Source: Eucalyptus grandis
Taxonomy: Eukaryota; Streptophyta; Magnoliopsida; Myrtales; Myrtaceae
Assembly (NCBI RefSeq): GCF_016545825.1
Contig: NC_052612.1
Span: forward strand, 6,324,001 to 6,388,000
Length of the DNA stretch: 64,000 nt
Reading direction: 5' to 3'
Positions 33,648-45,586 of this stretch are shown here, one piece after another. Positions within the stretch are counted from its first letter, which is position 1. Each line of letters begins with the position of its first letter. Below the pieces are notes generated by a model. The model searched no databases, had not been told where the DNA came from, and was given only the letters and a program-made list of their open reading frames with translations. Both the position numbers and the translations under genes were made by a program.

Positions 33648-34122
33648 GGGGGTAGGAGATAAGTTTTCGATTTCCCCGTCAAATCTATATCCGCGATACC
33701 TTTTCACCAACTGATCACTATTGATAAGAATTCAAGATTATGATAAATATTTTCTCGAAATCCAAATCTCGCAAAGATAAATCGCAATATCGCAATATAT
33801 TTTTTTTCACACATGTGCCCTATCCAAAAGATTCTTATCCCGGGAAAAATTTCAAAATTTTTTATTTTTAACGAGATAATTAAAAAAAAAAAAAACATGG
33901 GCTTGAGCCAACCAGCTCGCTTCGTGGGCTTAGTCCAACTAATTTGAACCCATTCGCACTGGTCCAATAAATAAAATGCCAATTAAAATAAAAAAAATAA
34001 TAATAAATGCACCTAAAATTATATGCTATGCAATTGAATTATAATTTTTTTTAGGGGTTAAAATTAATCCATAATTTTTTTTATAAATGACTAAACGGGT
34101 CGTCAAAATTTAGGTGTCAACA

Positions 34123-36396
34123 GCTGCCCCTCTTTGAAGGTGAGCTCGTAGAGGTTGTCTTCAAAGATAAATTGAGACCTAAATTTTAGTTATGCATATG
34201 CAATGGATGATTTTTGTTGGAAAATGAATTCCATTTTTTTTATGCAACTTATATGAAGCATGGTAATGCTAATGCAAACGATAAAGGAACTTACCTGGAA
34301 TAACTTACCTTCAAGGAGGGTAGAGTGATTCCTGATAGTTTGTGTTACATGTCTAGGACGCGTACCATTTTACGGTCACCCAGAATAGTAACATGGCTTT
34401 GTAAAGAGACTGCTTTTCCAAGACTCGTACCATTCTACGGTCGCCCAGTAAGACAGTGTTTGGTTGTGTCTAGGACTCGTACTATTCTACGGTCGCCTAA
34501 ACGGGGATTTACCTTCCAGGACCCGTACCACTCTACGGTCGCCTAAACGGAGATTCACTTTCTAGGACCTGTACCATTCTACGGTCGCCTGAATGGGGAT
34601 TCTGCTTGGTTAGGACTCGAACCATTCTTCGGTCGCCCAGCCTTGCAAGAGAGATCAATTGACCAGGACCCGAACCTTTCTTCGGTCGCCTTAATCAGAT
34701 TGAATCTGAAGGAAAATCTTTAAGGGACAACTCAATTGAGTGTCAATATACCTGTGCAATGACAAGTATTTAAGATATGGATAGAGAAATATACTTACCT
34801 GGTATCATCTCTGCTCCTGGAGAAATGTCTCCTACAAAACATGGTCATAGGAGAAGCAATATGCATTTGTAATCACAAACATGCATTAATTTAAGGGAGG
34901 TTCATGTGCGATGATTTATATCAAGTTTGCATCACCTAATTTCCATTGGGAAAGATTTCAAAGAAAATGTTCCAATCTGAACACATGAGTGTCATGGATG
35001 TGCCAAATGGGGGATCCTTTGGTCTAAAAGGACTTCTTCTCTCATCCTCATTAAAATGACCATTTCATTCTGACCTTTGATGTAGGATTTTGTCAATCAC
35101 TCTACCTCACCATCGTCATGCCAAACAAGGGTCTGAGCAATCTCGCAAGTGGTACGAACTTACCAATCTGAGAGGTTTTTAATAGGGACTGTAATGCTGG
35201 CTTGGTCAACGGCTTAGCAAAAGAGACTCTTTGAGTCGAGGCTATTAAAAAATGAATGATATTTCACAATCATCTTGGGGTTTACAAGCCAAGAAACATG
35301 ATAAACGAAGCAGAAATTATCTTACTCGCACTTCTTCAAGCGATGCTTCCAAACATATGAACTTCTACGTTAATTCAAATGCCTTAATCAAGAGACTTTG
35401 TAAGGGACGTAACGTAGGTTGGGTTCATAGGTTGAGAAACGAAATGATCATTTGGCTTAAAAAGTGTTTATGAGGTCAAAGTTGGTGATCATTTTGACAT
35501 TTCCAATAATTTTCCTCCCCATCGTCGAAGATTTTCTTCAATCAAAACTCCACTGATTGCAACATCTCAACATTTGCTACATTTTTTTTTTTTGGGTATC
35601 ACCTTGTTGGGGATACGACTCATTTCATCAAGTGTTTGATTTTTTCTTTGGGCTTTGGCCTTGCTTTACCAAGCACACTACTTTTTCATGCCCCATTTTG
35701 CACTTATTTTTCTTTGGACTTGCACAACCTTTCATCTTTTATCAGCATTGTAAACCATGCTACTTGAGTGGTTCGATTTTTCTTGCATTGCCCTAGTGTG
35801 GGGGATGATCACCAACTGGGTTTAATATGAAACGAATTCATAGGCTCAAGGGGTTACGCAACGGATAAAGTGTATAGGATAGAGAAAGAACTGCTCTTCA
35901 TCGTCCTAAGGCACTTTAAATTATCGTACAAGTTACACTGCAAAAGCAATACTCGAAGATTGATGCAAGTGCGAGTAAGAAAATTCCTATCATTCTTTTT
36001 AAATCTTATCCCAATATGAGACGATTCTTGACATGGATGATTTAAAAAGCTCTTCATGTGTGTGGGCTCAAAAGACTGAACAATGGATATACCTGTAGTG
36101 TTTCGGGTAGCGTACGGAAACCGCCTCTCATCACCTTGGTTGACGTACCCTTTGCGAGATCACCCTTTTCCTCGTGGGCATGGAATTTTTCACACAACTC
36201 ACTGGGGGTCAGTGTATGAAATAGGGTTTGCCTTTTATCATTCCAAAGTACCCATTTGACACATTCAATTTATCTCACACAATTCATCAAGGAAGAAAAA
36301 TGCAATATTTGCGACAAATTTGAACAATTCAATTCACTGAGGCAATTTATTCATCATAAAATGTTTGCAATTCAAAACATGACATGGCAAATTCTA
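34123..36396 (-). other. Ogre-2 3' non-coding region
   Basis: 2.3 kb between integrase and the 3' LTR with no credible gene. From the LTR inward: polypurine tract (34125-34135, AAAGAGGGGC on the minus strand), two conserved donor motifs (34289-34310), seven hairpin repeats (34355-34690), a third perfect donor motif (34793-34801), then 35050-36390, which matches parts of the Ogre-1 3' region, including the CCCTAGTGTGGGG block near 35795. Confidence 0.75.
34355..34690 (-). repeat. Ogre-2 hairpin repeats, seven copies
   Basis: Copies start on the plus strand at 34355, 34420, 34472, 34518, 34564, 34612 and 34665. Five keep CGTA/TACG stem arms. The last two have CGAA/TTCG: both arms changed together, keeping the pairing. 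Outer GAC/GTC pairing is kept in nearly all copies. Confidence 0.8.
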
Positions 36397-37690
36397 TCAT
36401 GGGTAATACTTCTTGACAGCATCTGAATTAACTGGAGTGGAAAACACACGACCATCCATTTCAGCCAAGATCAAAGCACCACCATGAAGTACCTTCTTTA
36501 CCATATATGGGCCACTGTAATTTGGAGCAAACTTCCCCCCAGGATCTGGAAAAATTGGCAACATCTTCCTTAAAACAAGATCATTTACCTCGAAATGTCT
36601 TGGCCGCACCTTTCGGTTGAAAGATCTGGCTACTCTCTATTAATATGCTTGGCCATGGCAGAGAGCCTTCAGTCTTTTCTCATCGATCAAGTTCAACTGT
36701 TCCAGTCTTTGTTGTGACCATTCTACCTCAGATAATTCCACTTGGGATAATACTCTCAGGGAAGGAATCTCCACTTCCACAGGCAAAACTGCCTTCATGC
36801 CGTATACCAGAGCAAAATGAGTTGCCCCAGTAGAAGTACGAATCGATGTCCAATACGCCATCAGTGCAAAGGGTAATCTATCATGCCAGTCTCGATAATT
36901 CTCGGCTGTCTTAGCCAAGATCTTCTTAATATTCTTATTGGCCGCTTCAATAGCCCCATTCATTTGAGGGCGATAAGGGGATGAATTCAGATGCTTGATC
37001 TTGAGCTCGCTAAACAATTCATCAATGAGCTTGTTGTTCAAATTTGTCCCGTTGTCAGTGATAATCGTTTCAGGGACACCATAACAAGCAATTATGTCAC
37101 GTTTGATGAACTTCGTGACATTGTGAGCAGTGACACTTGCAAATGACATAGCTTCAATCCATTTGGAAAAATAATCTATTGCCACCAAAATGAAACGATG
37201 TCCATTTGAAGCCTTAGGATTTATCGGGCCGATCACATCAATCCCTCACATTGAGAAGGGCCATGGCTCAGAAAACTGGTGCAGCTCTGTTGGAGGAACA
37301 TTTATCTTGTCACCATGAACCTGGCAATGATGACAACTTCGAACATGCTGAATACAGTCACCTTCTAGCATGAGCCAATAATAGCCTAATCTCATGATCT
37401 TTTTGGCTAACATGTGCCCATTCATATGAGGGCCACATACTCCTTCGTGAACTTCTTGCATGATTTGAGTGGCTTTAGCTGCACCCACACATCGCAACAA
37501 GATTGAATCATAGGATCTCTTGTACAAATTCTCACCACTGACAAAGAACTTTGAGGCCATCTTCATAATGTACTTCCTATCAGCTGGAGTACTTTCCTTG
37601 GGGAATCCTTGTTTTTGGATGTAGTTCATGATATCGTAATACCATGGTTTTTTGTCAGATTCTTCAGTCACTACCATACAATAAGCCGGC
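36397..37690 (-). pseudogene. Ogre-2 integrase
   Basis: The zinc-binding domain is complete: HEGVCGPHMNGH followed by CIQHVRSCHHCQVHG (HHCC). The frame stops at a TGA (about 37246) where Ogre-1 has TGG (MWGIDVIGP). The core 36640-37236 then has IGPINPKASNGH, TDNGTN and NGAIEAANKNIKK, so all three catalytic acids can be read (the first lies just after the stop). Adjacent TAA TAG codons near 36637-36642 replace the Gln pair seen in Ogre-1 (GQAYQQRVA). The tail 36397-36609 is the GPY/F-type C-terminal domain (RPRHFEVNDLVLRKMLPIFPD). All three stops are C-to-T or G-to-A transitions. Confidence 0.85.
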
Positions 37691-37699
37691 CTTGGTAGA

Positions 37700-38189
37700 A
37701 CCTCTATCTTCAATGGCTCGACTTCTAATCTGTCAGTGACTTGCAACATAGATGATAAAGTTGCGAGAGCATCTGCAAATTGATTGTGAGACCTCGGTAA
37801 GTATTCAAATGAAACTTCATCGAATTCCTTGATCAAATCTTCCAGGTACTTATGATATGGGAGCAATTTAGCATCCTTAGTCTTCCATTCACCTACGGTC
37901 TGCAGTATGATTAATGCGGAATCCCCGAACACTTTTAACTTGGCTACACCCATCTCGATTGCAGCTTGAAGTCCGAGGATGCAAGCTTCATACTCGGCTG
38001 TATTGTTAGTGCATGGGAATATCGGTTTTGTAGCTACGGGTGATGCTTTGTCATGCCTGGGATATCAAAAGCGCCCCGGTGTAACCGGACAAGTTCACGG
38101 CTCCATCAAAGAACATTGTCCATAAGTCTTCATTTACAGTCAAGATACGGTCATCTAAGGAACGATCATCATTATTTGAGGCTACTAGA
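37700..38189 (-). pseudogene. Ogre-2 second (archaeal-like) RNase H domain
   Basis: The start LWTMFFDGAVNLSGYTGALLIS is read at the end of the 38051-38446 frame. A short frame change between 38051 and 37953 includes the NIAEYEACILGLQAA equivalent. The rest is open: MGVAKLKVFGDSALII, then EFDEVSFEYLPRSHNQFADALATLSS, with the closing catalytic Asp. It would act as an extra RNase H during reverse transcription, a known Tat-lineage trait. Confidence 0.75.
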
Positions 38190-38640
38190 TTCTCAGCCAA
38201 TAAATCGGCGATCACTCGACCCTTAACCGACTTCTGTGGCATATATTGCACATCAAATTCTGATATCAAAATTTGCCATTTAGCCAACCTACCCACCAAA
38301 GCTGGCCGATCAAGTAGGTACTTGATATGATCGCTCTCAGTTACAAGGAATGTCTGGTAATGCAGTGTGTACTGTCTCAATCTATGCAACACCCACACTA
38401 GTGCAGCACAAGTCTTTTCCACATCAGAATATTTCAGCTCTGACATGGTGAATTTTTTACTCAGGTAATTATGGCTCGTTCTTTTTTGTCGACGGGATTT
38501 TCCTGTGCCAACATCGCACCTAAAGACTCACTATGAATGGTAAGATAGAGAATCAAAGGATGCCCTAGCGATGGCGGGACGAGGACTGGTGGATTCATCA
38601 AGTACTGTTTCAACTTGTTGAATGCTTTTCGACACTCATC
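38190..38640 (-). pseudogene. Ogre-2 RNase H (first domain)
   Basis: The gypsy RNase H segment SELKYSDVEKTCAALVWVLHRLRQYTLHYQTFLV is followed by RLAKWQILISEFDVQYMPQKSVKGRVIADLLAE. The upstream part (38450-38640), with the first acidic strand and PLILYLTIHSESLGAMLAQ, is in another frame. The break near 38447 is a small indel in an A-rich stretch. Confidence 0.75.
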
Positions 38641-39809
38641 ATCCCAGTTGACTCGTGCATTCTTTTTTCAAGAGCTTGAAGAATGGCTTGGCAGTTTCGG
38701 AGAGTTGGGAAATGAATCGAGTAATATAATTCAATCTGCCCAAAAGACTTCGGACTTCTTTCACTGTTGATGGAGGTTGCAGCTCACATATGGCTTTAGC
38801 TTTAGCCAGGTCGATCTCAATCCCTTTGCTGTTCACAATGAATCCAAGTAATTTACCAGATGTTGCTCCAAACACGCATTTAGTGGGGTTTAGACAAAGC
38901 TTGAACTCACGGAGTCGATCAAACAATTTCTTCAAGGTTTCGACGTGGCTTTTCCCAGGTCAGGTCTTAGCGATCATATCATCAACATAGACCTCGATCT
39001 CTTGATGCATCATGTCATGAAATAGTGCTACCATAGCTCGCTGGTAAGTTGCCCCTGCATTCTTGAGTCCAAAGGGCATGACCTTATAATGAAAGGTTCC
39101 CCACGGAGTGATAAATGCAGTTTTCTCTTTGTCTTCCTCCTTCATCCTTATCTGATTGTACCCAGAAAAACCATCCATAAATGAGAATAGTTCAAATCCG
39201 GCAGTACTATCAACAATGACATCTATGTGAGGTAGCGGGAAGTCATCTTTTGGGCTAGCCTTGTTCAAGTCCCGATAATCGACACAAACTCGAACTCGAC
39301 CATCCTTCTTCATCACTGGCACGATGTTTGCTACCCATTCAGGATATTGCGAGACTTCAATGAATCCGACTTTTAGAAGCTTCATCACCTCTTCCTCTAT
39401 CTTCTTCGAGACCTCAGGCTTAGATCTTCGCAACCTTTGCTTCTTAGGAGGCACGTTCGAGTTAGTAGGCAAACAATGCTCCACAATTGACTGGTCTAAC
39501 CTAGGCATGTCGGCGTAGGTCCATGCGAAGATGTCCTGATATTCCTTCAGTAACTGAATTAGGCGCTCAGCCTCGTCTTTGGGGAGATTCGCCCCTATTT
39601 TCACCTCATTGGCTTCTTCAATGTCACTTAAATTAATAGTGACGGTCTGCTCGGATGTGAGAGTCTTGGCTTTTTCATGTTGTTCCCAGCTTTGTTGCAC
39701 CTCAATGGAATCTTCAATGGAATCATTGATCGACTCTTCAAGATCATTATCAGCACTTGTTGCATTGGATTGGACCATTTCCATACCTTTGCATGTTATA
39801 TGATTGTCC
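38640..39809 (-). pseudogene. Ogre-2 reverse transcriptase (starts at predicted 3' splice site)
   Basis: The open frame from 39809 to 38960 is nearly undamaged: an acidic linker (MVQSNATSADNDLEESIND), RLIQLLKEYQDIFAWTYADMPRLD, VRVCVDYRDLNKASPKDDFPLPHIDV, FMDGFSGYNQIRMKEEDKEKT, TPWGTFHYKVMPFGLKNAGATYQRAM and the catalytic YVDDMIAKT. 38639-38935 continues with the thumb/connection (KLCLNPTKCVFGATSGKLLGF). The frame change at about 38950 is a short indel. The first coding base, 39809, completes a codon begun before the intron. Confidence 0.88.
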
Positions 39810-40203
39810 CTGAAACATGAAATAGAAGGATGAAAAAGACAAATACGGTTAATCATATTTTATTTTATTTTTGTGAATTTTTTTGAAATTTTTTTTGCAA
39901 AAACATTTTTTTTAAAAACATTTTGACACGAGGAAGCATGATGAAGCCGGCCTCAAAATTCTCCTTGGATTTTGATTTTGTTTTATTGGCTGGATATCAT
40001 CACCGGGCTGGTTTGGTGTACCTCATCATGCCCTCAAATTAAAACTTGTAATTTAATTGAGATTCATCAATCAATTACAATTTATTGAATGGAAAATGCA
40101 ATTCAAGTCCTAAAAAGAAAGTGAAAAAGAAGAAATCGAAAACAATTCCTAGAAAGCAATAAAATTCCCAGCTAGGAATGTGCAAAAGTGATAAATGGGT
40201 TAC
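39810..40203 (-). other. Predicted Ogre-2 intron between protease and RT
   Basis: On the minus strand, donor CAAAA/GTAACC at 40203 and acceptor CATGTTTCAG/GGAC ending at 39810, length 394. AA joined to G makes AAG and continues GAC AAT CAT ATA in the RT frame, deleting the in-frame TAA after RPQK. The geometry matches Ogre-1 although most intron sequence differs. A T/A-rich tract near 39855-39925 may hold the branch region. Confidence 0.8.
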
Positions 40204-41851
40204 TTTTGTGGGCGAGGGCCCATTTCTTCCAGAGGTTCTCCATCAATGGCTCCGATGGAGAGATCATCGAACAAACTTGAAATTCCTTCCAGGGTGTCAT
40301 CAGAGTTTTCCGTCTTTGAAGGCGTCGGATCATCCATGCCATCCCATCCACTTGGAACTATATTGCGGGCATCAAAGTAAAGCCGGGAGGAGCCGAATAC
40401 TTCACCATATAGTCGAACTTCCCACTTGGCCGACCGAGAGTATCCATCACTTCAGCTTCATGTTGCATCATAATTTGAGGACCAGGGAACGTCTCATGAA
40501 TGTTTGGAGGTGGTAAATTTTGCCTCCCTCGCCTTTGCTCAGGTGGCGAGTTATGCCTTCCCTGTCTCTGTCTTCCAGAACTTCCTCCACCTCTTCCATG
40601 GTACCCTAACCCCGCAGATCGGGACCTTTGAGGGGCTTCAATGGGATTTTGAATGCCCTGATCATTTCTTCCAAGCCCATTGCCAAGGACAAAACCATTT
40701 CTAACCATTACTCTTCCTACCATGAGGGCAGAATCTGAAACCTCAGGAGTGGGCGGCGATGAACCTCGAGAAGCATGTATGGTAGACACTAAGTCAAATG
40801 AGTGGTAACTTGATTTGAGCTCAGAATCCGGCTCTACATAGGGGATAGCCGTCTCATGATAAATCCGGTGGTCTTCTTCACCATACACAGTGATGACTTC
40901 CTTTCGATCACAAATTTTACAGCTTGATGTAGACTTGAAGGGACTGCACCAGCAAGTATGTATCCGTGGACGACCTAGCAGAAAATTGAACGCGGTAGGG
41001 ATATCCAGCACTTGGAAAGGAATGTTGAAGACGACTGACCCTATTTGCACGTCAAGATGGATTTCCCCGATCACCTCCTTTTTTGTTCCATCAAAAGCTC
41101 TCACAGAAGTCTTCGCAGCATGTATCCTAGACGAGTCTATCTTGAGACGGTGAAGAGTGGCCAATGGACATATGTTTAGGGCAGACCCATTATCAATGAG
41201 CACTCGGGACACATGAGAAACCTTGTGCTTGACAAATATGTAGAGTGTTTTATTATGCCCCCTACCCTCAAGAGGGAATTCCTCATCAGAAAAAGCAACC
41301 ATGTCCTTGAAAAGGACTGATCCCACAAAATCCTCCAGCTTATCTGCTTCAACTGTTTCGGGTACACGAATTTCGCTTAGCACCTTCATCAGCGACTTTT
41401 GATGCACAGAGGAGGTTTGGATGAGCTCGAGCAAAGAGATCTGGGCAGACATTTTTTGCAATTGATCGACGATATTATACTCACTTGCTTTAATCACAGC
41501 CAGAAATTCCTTAGCCTCTTCGTCAATGACGGGCTTTGCAAGTTGAGCATTATTTTGAGCATAAGTTCGACCAGACCTTGTAACGAGGTCAACATCTAGG
41601 TCATAAGACCAAGGCATCGCTTTATTATTGACATACTCATACGGCCGAGGTATTTCAATCACAATCTCCTCATCGTTGCATCTTCTAGCGGGGCATATCG
41701 TGAGTGACGGATCTACTTCTTCTTTACCATCATCAAGTGGCTGCTCCTCCTCCCAATCGATGATGATGTGGAAAATAGTGGAAACTACGCAGTTATGGTC
41801 AGCATACACGATGATGCCGTCATCCACCATCTTGGCAATTCTTTCCTTCAT
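40204..41851 (-). pseudogene. Ogre-2 protease with G-patch
   Basis: The main frame is 40358-41851 (497 codons). Linker sequence is followed by the protease core VSHVSRVLIDNGSALNICPLATLHRLKID, where DNG replaces the usual DT/SG, and by TAFNFLLGRPRIHT. Then GRVMVRNGFVLGNGLGRNDQGIQNPIEAPQ and GLGYHGRGGG form a clear G-patch-like motif, followed by an RQ/PP-rich tail. A final segment in another frame ends RPQK at the intron donor. The original in-frame start is in gag; this frame is entered after a stop or shift at about 41870. Confidence 0.82.
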
Positions 41852-41872
41852 CAGTGATAGGGGGACATCTTC

Positions 41873-43287
41873 TTAATCTGGATAATATCCAGCTCTCACC
41901 AGTCCATTGTAGGCATCTGCCACATGCACCTTCGAGTTCTTAACTCGACTGACTTTAGGTTCTAGAATAGCATTCACTGTACCCCCATCTCTGGTAGCGG
42001 ATTTTTCTGGACATTTGGCCGAGCAGTTTGAAATGAGAAGGCCTTTGTGTCCAAGAGATTTTGGATCTTGTGCTTGAGGGTGAAACATTCATCAGTTGAA
42101 CGCCCCAATTCACCGTTATGGTAGTCACACTTCTTTGCCGGGTCATAACCGCGAATGTTTTCGCGATTGGGACGCTTTGATTCATTAGTAAGCAAACCTT
42201 TCTTTCGGAGGATCGTCAGCACTTGGGATGGAGACCCAAGGAGAGGAGAAAATTGCCTTCTATTATTTGCTTGGGCAAATGATTGGCGACCAGTGGTTTG
42301 TGGTTGTCTTGGATTCATTTGGATGGCCGGGGCACGTTTGACATTTTCTTGGCTATAAGCCACATTCATATCCACAGCCATTTCCTTCTCCTTCTTGGCA
42401 GTGAATCTTTTACTAGATGGCTCAGTAAACCATCCTTCCCTTATCCCCATCTCAATTTGTTCTCCTACAAGAATAAGCTGATTGAAGCTTTCGACGTACG
42501 TACTGGCCATTCGGTTACGAAACTCAGATGGGAGGGTCTTCACAAACAACTTCATCAACTCCTTGTTGGTAGGTTCAGGAGTGATTTGAGCGGCCAAGTT
42601 TCTCCATCTTACATCATATTCTTTAAATGACTCGCTCCTTTTCTTTTCCATCCGCTCTAGGTCTTCTCGGGAAGGTGCGATGTCCATGTTGAACTTGTAC
42701 TGTTTGAGGAATGCGTCAGCTACTTCGTTCCAAGTGTCGAGCAGGTTCACATTTTTCATCAGGTACCAGTTTAGTGCGGGTCCAGTTAAACTCGCATGGA
42801 ATGATTGGATCATGAGGGGCTCATTTTTTACGTGCTGGGCCATGCGCACGTGGTACATCTGCAGATGAGATTTTGGGCAAGACGTACCGTCATATTTCTC
42901 AAATTCCGGCATTTTGAACTTGCTTGGCAATTTGACCTTCTCATATACCGAGAGGTCAATCGGGAGGGAGCTTTGTGACTCCTGCAGCTGTCTCACTTTC
43001 TCTTCCAGCTTCGCAACACGCTCATCCTGATCTGTCTTAGGAACACCGTCAAGCTTGGCCTTTCCAACAATGACCGAGTCATCTTCCAGCTCAGGCATGT
43101 CATCGTCAATCGTTTGAACCTTGTTTACTTGCTTCGGGATAACTATTTCAGGAAGAACGGGTGCAGCTATTGGATTCGCTTGGAGGAACTGGAGTTGATC
43201 TGTCACAAGCTGTATAGAGGCGAGTACTTGTTGAAGTTGAGTCTCCATAGCAGACATACGATCACGCATTTCATTTTGGTCAGCCAT
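41873..43287 (-). pseudogene. Ogre-2 gag
   Basis: 437 open codons from MADQNEMRDRMSAMETQLQQVL (43287). A coiled-coil start is followed by an acidic region, then the capsid-like gag domain: YEKVKLPSKFKMPEFEKYDG, ALNWYLMKNVNLLDTWNEVADAFLKQYKF, DLERMEKKRSESFKEYDVRWRNLA and ELMKLFVKTLPSEFRNRMASTYV. Near the end is CDYHNGELGRSTDECFTLKHKIQNLLD, the Cys/His block typical of Tat/Ogre gag in place of a CCHC knuckle. A frame change near 41990-42060 passes into 41873-42088, which ends at a TAA before the protease. It would build the particle shell. Confidence 0.88.
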
Positions 43288-43589
43288 TTTAGCCTTTGAT
43301 CGTGTAATAATAGGTGATCGCGGTGGATCCGTTACGATCTAACATAAGAAATTAACAAAAATAGCATTCTTATATGGAAATACGCCGATCCATGGCAATA
43401 TTCTAGAACTTTTATTCATCAATGGAGCTTTTGACAGACCTATCAAAATAGAAACTCGAAATGTCCTAAACAAATAAATTAGGAAAGTAAATGACTCAAA
43501 CTCCCTAATCATTAATCTAAAAATTGAAAACATTGAGCTAGAAATCAAAGTCCCTAAACATTGAACTAAGAATCAAAATTCAAGACGTC

Positions 43590-44869
43590 TTATTTTATAT
43601 GCTTTTGGGATTTCAACGCCTTGCGAAGCTTCCTATTCTCCACTTCAATCATTTCCACTTTCCGCTTAAGATGCTCAATTTGTGCTTGTTGGGTTGGCTT
43701 CTTAGTCACATCAGGGACTACTGGACGCAAGGTGGCAGGAATCCGGTGTTGTTGGATGTAGAATGCCGATGCATGGTGAATCTCCTCCTCGCCCTTCAGT
43801 CTCATGGGCACCAAAATCTTCTCTAGATGACATTCGCTCCATGTAGTAATGATCATCTAGATCTCATTGAAGTAGTCGTAATCCTTTCGAATGAAACGAA
43901 CTTGGAACAAATCTGTCTTGAGAGGTGGGGGAATTTCTTGAAGAACTTTGTACTGACGGGCCACTCTATGTGGATAATAGGAAGTAGCACCGGAAAGGCC
44001 CATCAGCGGGATTGGTCCATCATGTTTGTGAGACAAACGAGCCTCCTCAATGTGGAGCCATTTAGTATGCCATAAGAATGCCTTAGGATCAGGATTTTTC
44101 AAAAAATTAATCCAACGGGCATACTGTTTATTTGGGGAAAACATTCTAAGACCGCAAACTTTTGTATGGGGTGCCTAAAATCATCAATCTTAAATTGCTT
44201 CATAAGGTGCCCAAATCCTCTTATGTGAGAGAAAACCCATATTTGCAAAAGTTCGGGGAGGGCACGCATGGTCTTTTCCTCATTTTGTTTGAAACGGGTT
44301 AATGATAAAAATGTCTCGGCTAAAACCATATTGGCATAATTGAACCCGACGCAAACACGATTAACCACCCATGAAATTGAAGGATTAATGGCATTTTTTC
44401 GATAAGGAAAAATGATTAGTCCAAAAAATGCTAAGATGAAAATCCTAGCTTTTGAAGTCATTGATCGGTTTGAAAAACAGCCCTCCAAAAATGAAAATGG
44501 GTATGCATAGCAATTGGCTTTAACGACCCTCCTCACTTCTTCGGCTTCGATTTCTAAAAACTGTGATAATTCAGAAATAGAATCTATACTGATAGGCGGT
44601 CTAACAAGTTCCTTTTCTAGGGGCATTCCGATGGCAACACTATATTCTTCAAGTGTTGGAGTCAATTCAAACTTACCAAATATGAAGGTGGAAGTTTGTG
44701 GACACCAGAAGTGAGGGAGTGCCTGAATCACACCAGAGTGGACGTTGATCTCTAACAGTGGAAGAAGTCGGGCGATCCTGGCTTTCACATATCTCTGACC
44801 ATCTTGATCCAACCACCTCTTGAGCTCTTTTTTTGGAGTGGAAATGAATTGTGCATCGGTTTTCCCCAT
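43590..44869 (-). pseudogene. Ogre-2 ORF1
   Basis: Pieces 44099-44869 (256 codons), 43857-44144 and 43590-43856. They contain HFWCPQTSTFIFGKFELTPTLEEYSVAIG, a hydrophobic segment (FILAFFGLIIFPY), INPSISWVVNRVCVGF, ARQYKVLQEIPPPL and a C-terminal coiled coil (IEHLKRKVEMIEVENRKLRKAL). It is about 425 residues if the frames are taken together and collinear with Ogre-1 ORF1. It resembles the plant-mobile-domain-like/DUF7745 proteins of Ogre ORF1. Function is unknown. It lies upstream of and separate from gag. Confidence 0.8.
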
Positions 44870-45046
44870 TGCATATAAAACAAGACCGACGACGAAACCT
44901 AATTGTCATGGACCGACAAAATTACAATAAAGTAAATAAATTGCGAAAAATTTAAACAACTTACGTTCACTGGAAATGGATGACAATCACATAGACATGC
45001 GCATGAAATGTGAGACTCGTTTTCTACCTAGACGGCTTAACAAGGT

Positions 45047-45248
45047 GGAGCTAAGAGGATGGTCTGACCGTTGCAGTCTCGCATTAACATGTTAGGTCCT
45101 CCTAACCCCGACTCAATCGAATAGAATATCCAATAATCACGCAGTCTCACGGATATGGACAAACACATTCGACACCATTAAAGAAATTTCGGGGAAGAGA
45201 ATGTCAACCTCTACATAGCAATCTCACTTTAGAGGAAGTATCCTTCTC
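45047..45248 (-). other. Ogre-2 leader: three hairpins each presenting G[CT]GAGA[CT]TGC
   Basis: In transcript order: GAGAA/TTCTC (45244-45248 with 45197-45201) plus CCTCT/AGAGG (45231-45235 with 45208-45212), motif at 45218-45227. Then TCGAAT/ATTCGA (45167-45172 with 45117-45122) plus ATATCC/GGATAT (45151-45156 with 45126-45131), motif at 45141-45150. Last, a 13-bp stem (45097-45109 with 45047-45059), motif at 45073-45082. The three non-Watson-Crick pairs in the last stem are G-U wobbles only in the minus-strand RNA. Confidence 0.6.
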
Positions 45249-45564
45249 AACACCATCCTAGAAGTTCTATCGCAGCCCAGGTCCGACCGCAGGTTGTGTG
45301 TGCAAATAGTGTGGTGCTAAAGCAATAAAGCATGCACAACAGTTTAAATGCAAACAACACTTCTAATCAGGAAAAATAAATCATTAATCTTAACACCTTC
45401 CTGCAAGACAAGGGTTAGCAAAGACTACTCCCCTTATACCTCCCATCTGCAAGAACATTTAACACTTTAGAAATGTTAGGGACATACCTGAGATCCTCGC
45501 TGCCAAACAACAATATTTTTTAAAAAGAAAAATTGGCCTAAGTCCCCTAAGTGTTTTAACACAA

Positions 45565-45584
45565 GTCCCCAGCGGAGTCGCCAA
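45565..45584 (-). other. Ogre-2 primer-binding site
   Basis: The minus strand reads TTGGCGACTCCGCTGGGGAC, starting three bases after the 5' LTR end. It differs from Ogre-1 by one base. Confidence 0.85.
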
Positions 45585-45586
45585 TC

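Larger units (their letters stand above)
31051..34122 (-). repeat. Ogre-2 3' LTR
   Basis: 3072 bp. On the plus strand it runs TGTCGCGACC to GGTGTCAACA. It contains a GC-rich zone (32730-33330) between a purine/pyrimidine tract and AT-rich sequence, as in Ogre-1 but with unrelated bases. TATAAAAG is on the minus strand at 33640-33647. Confidence 0.95.
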
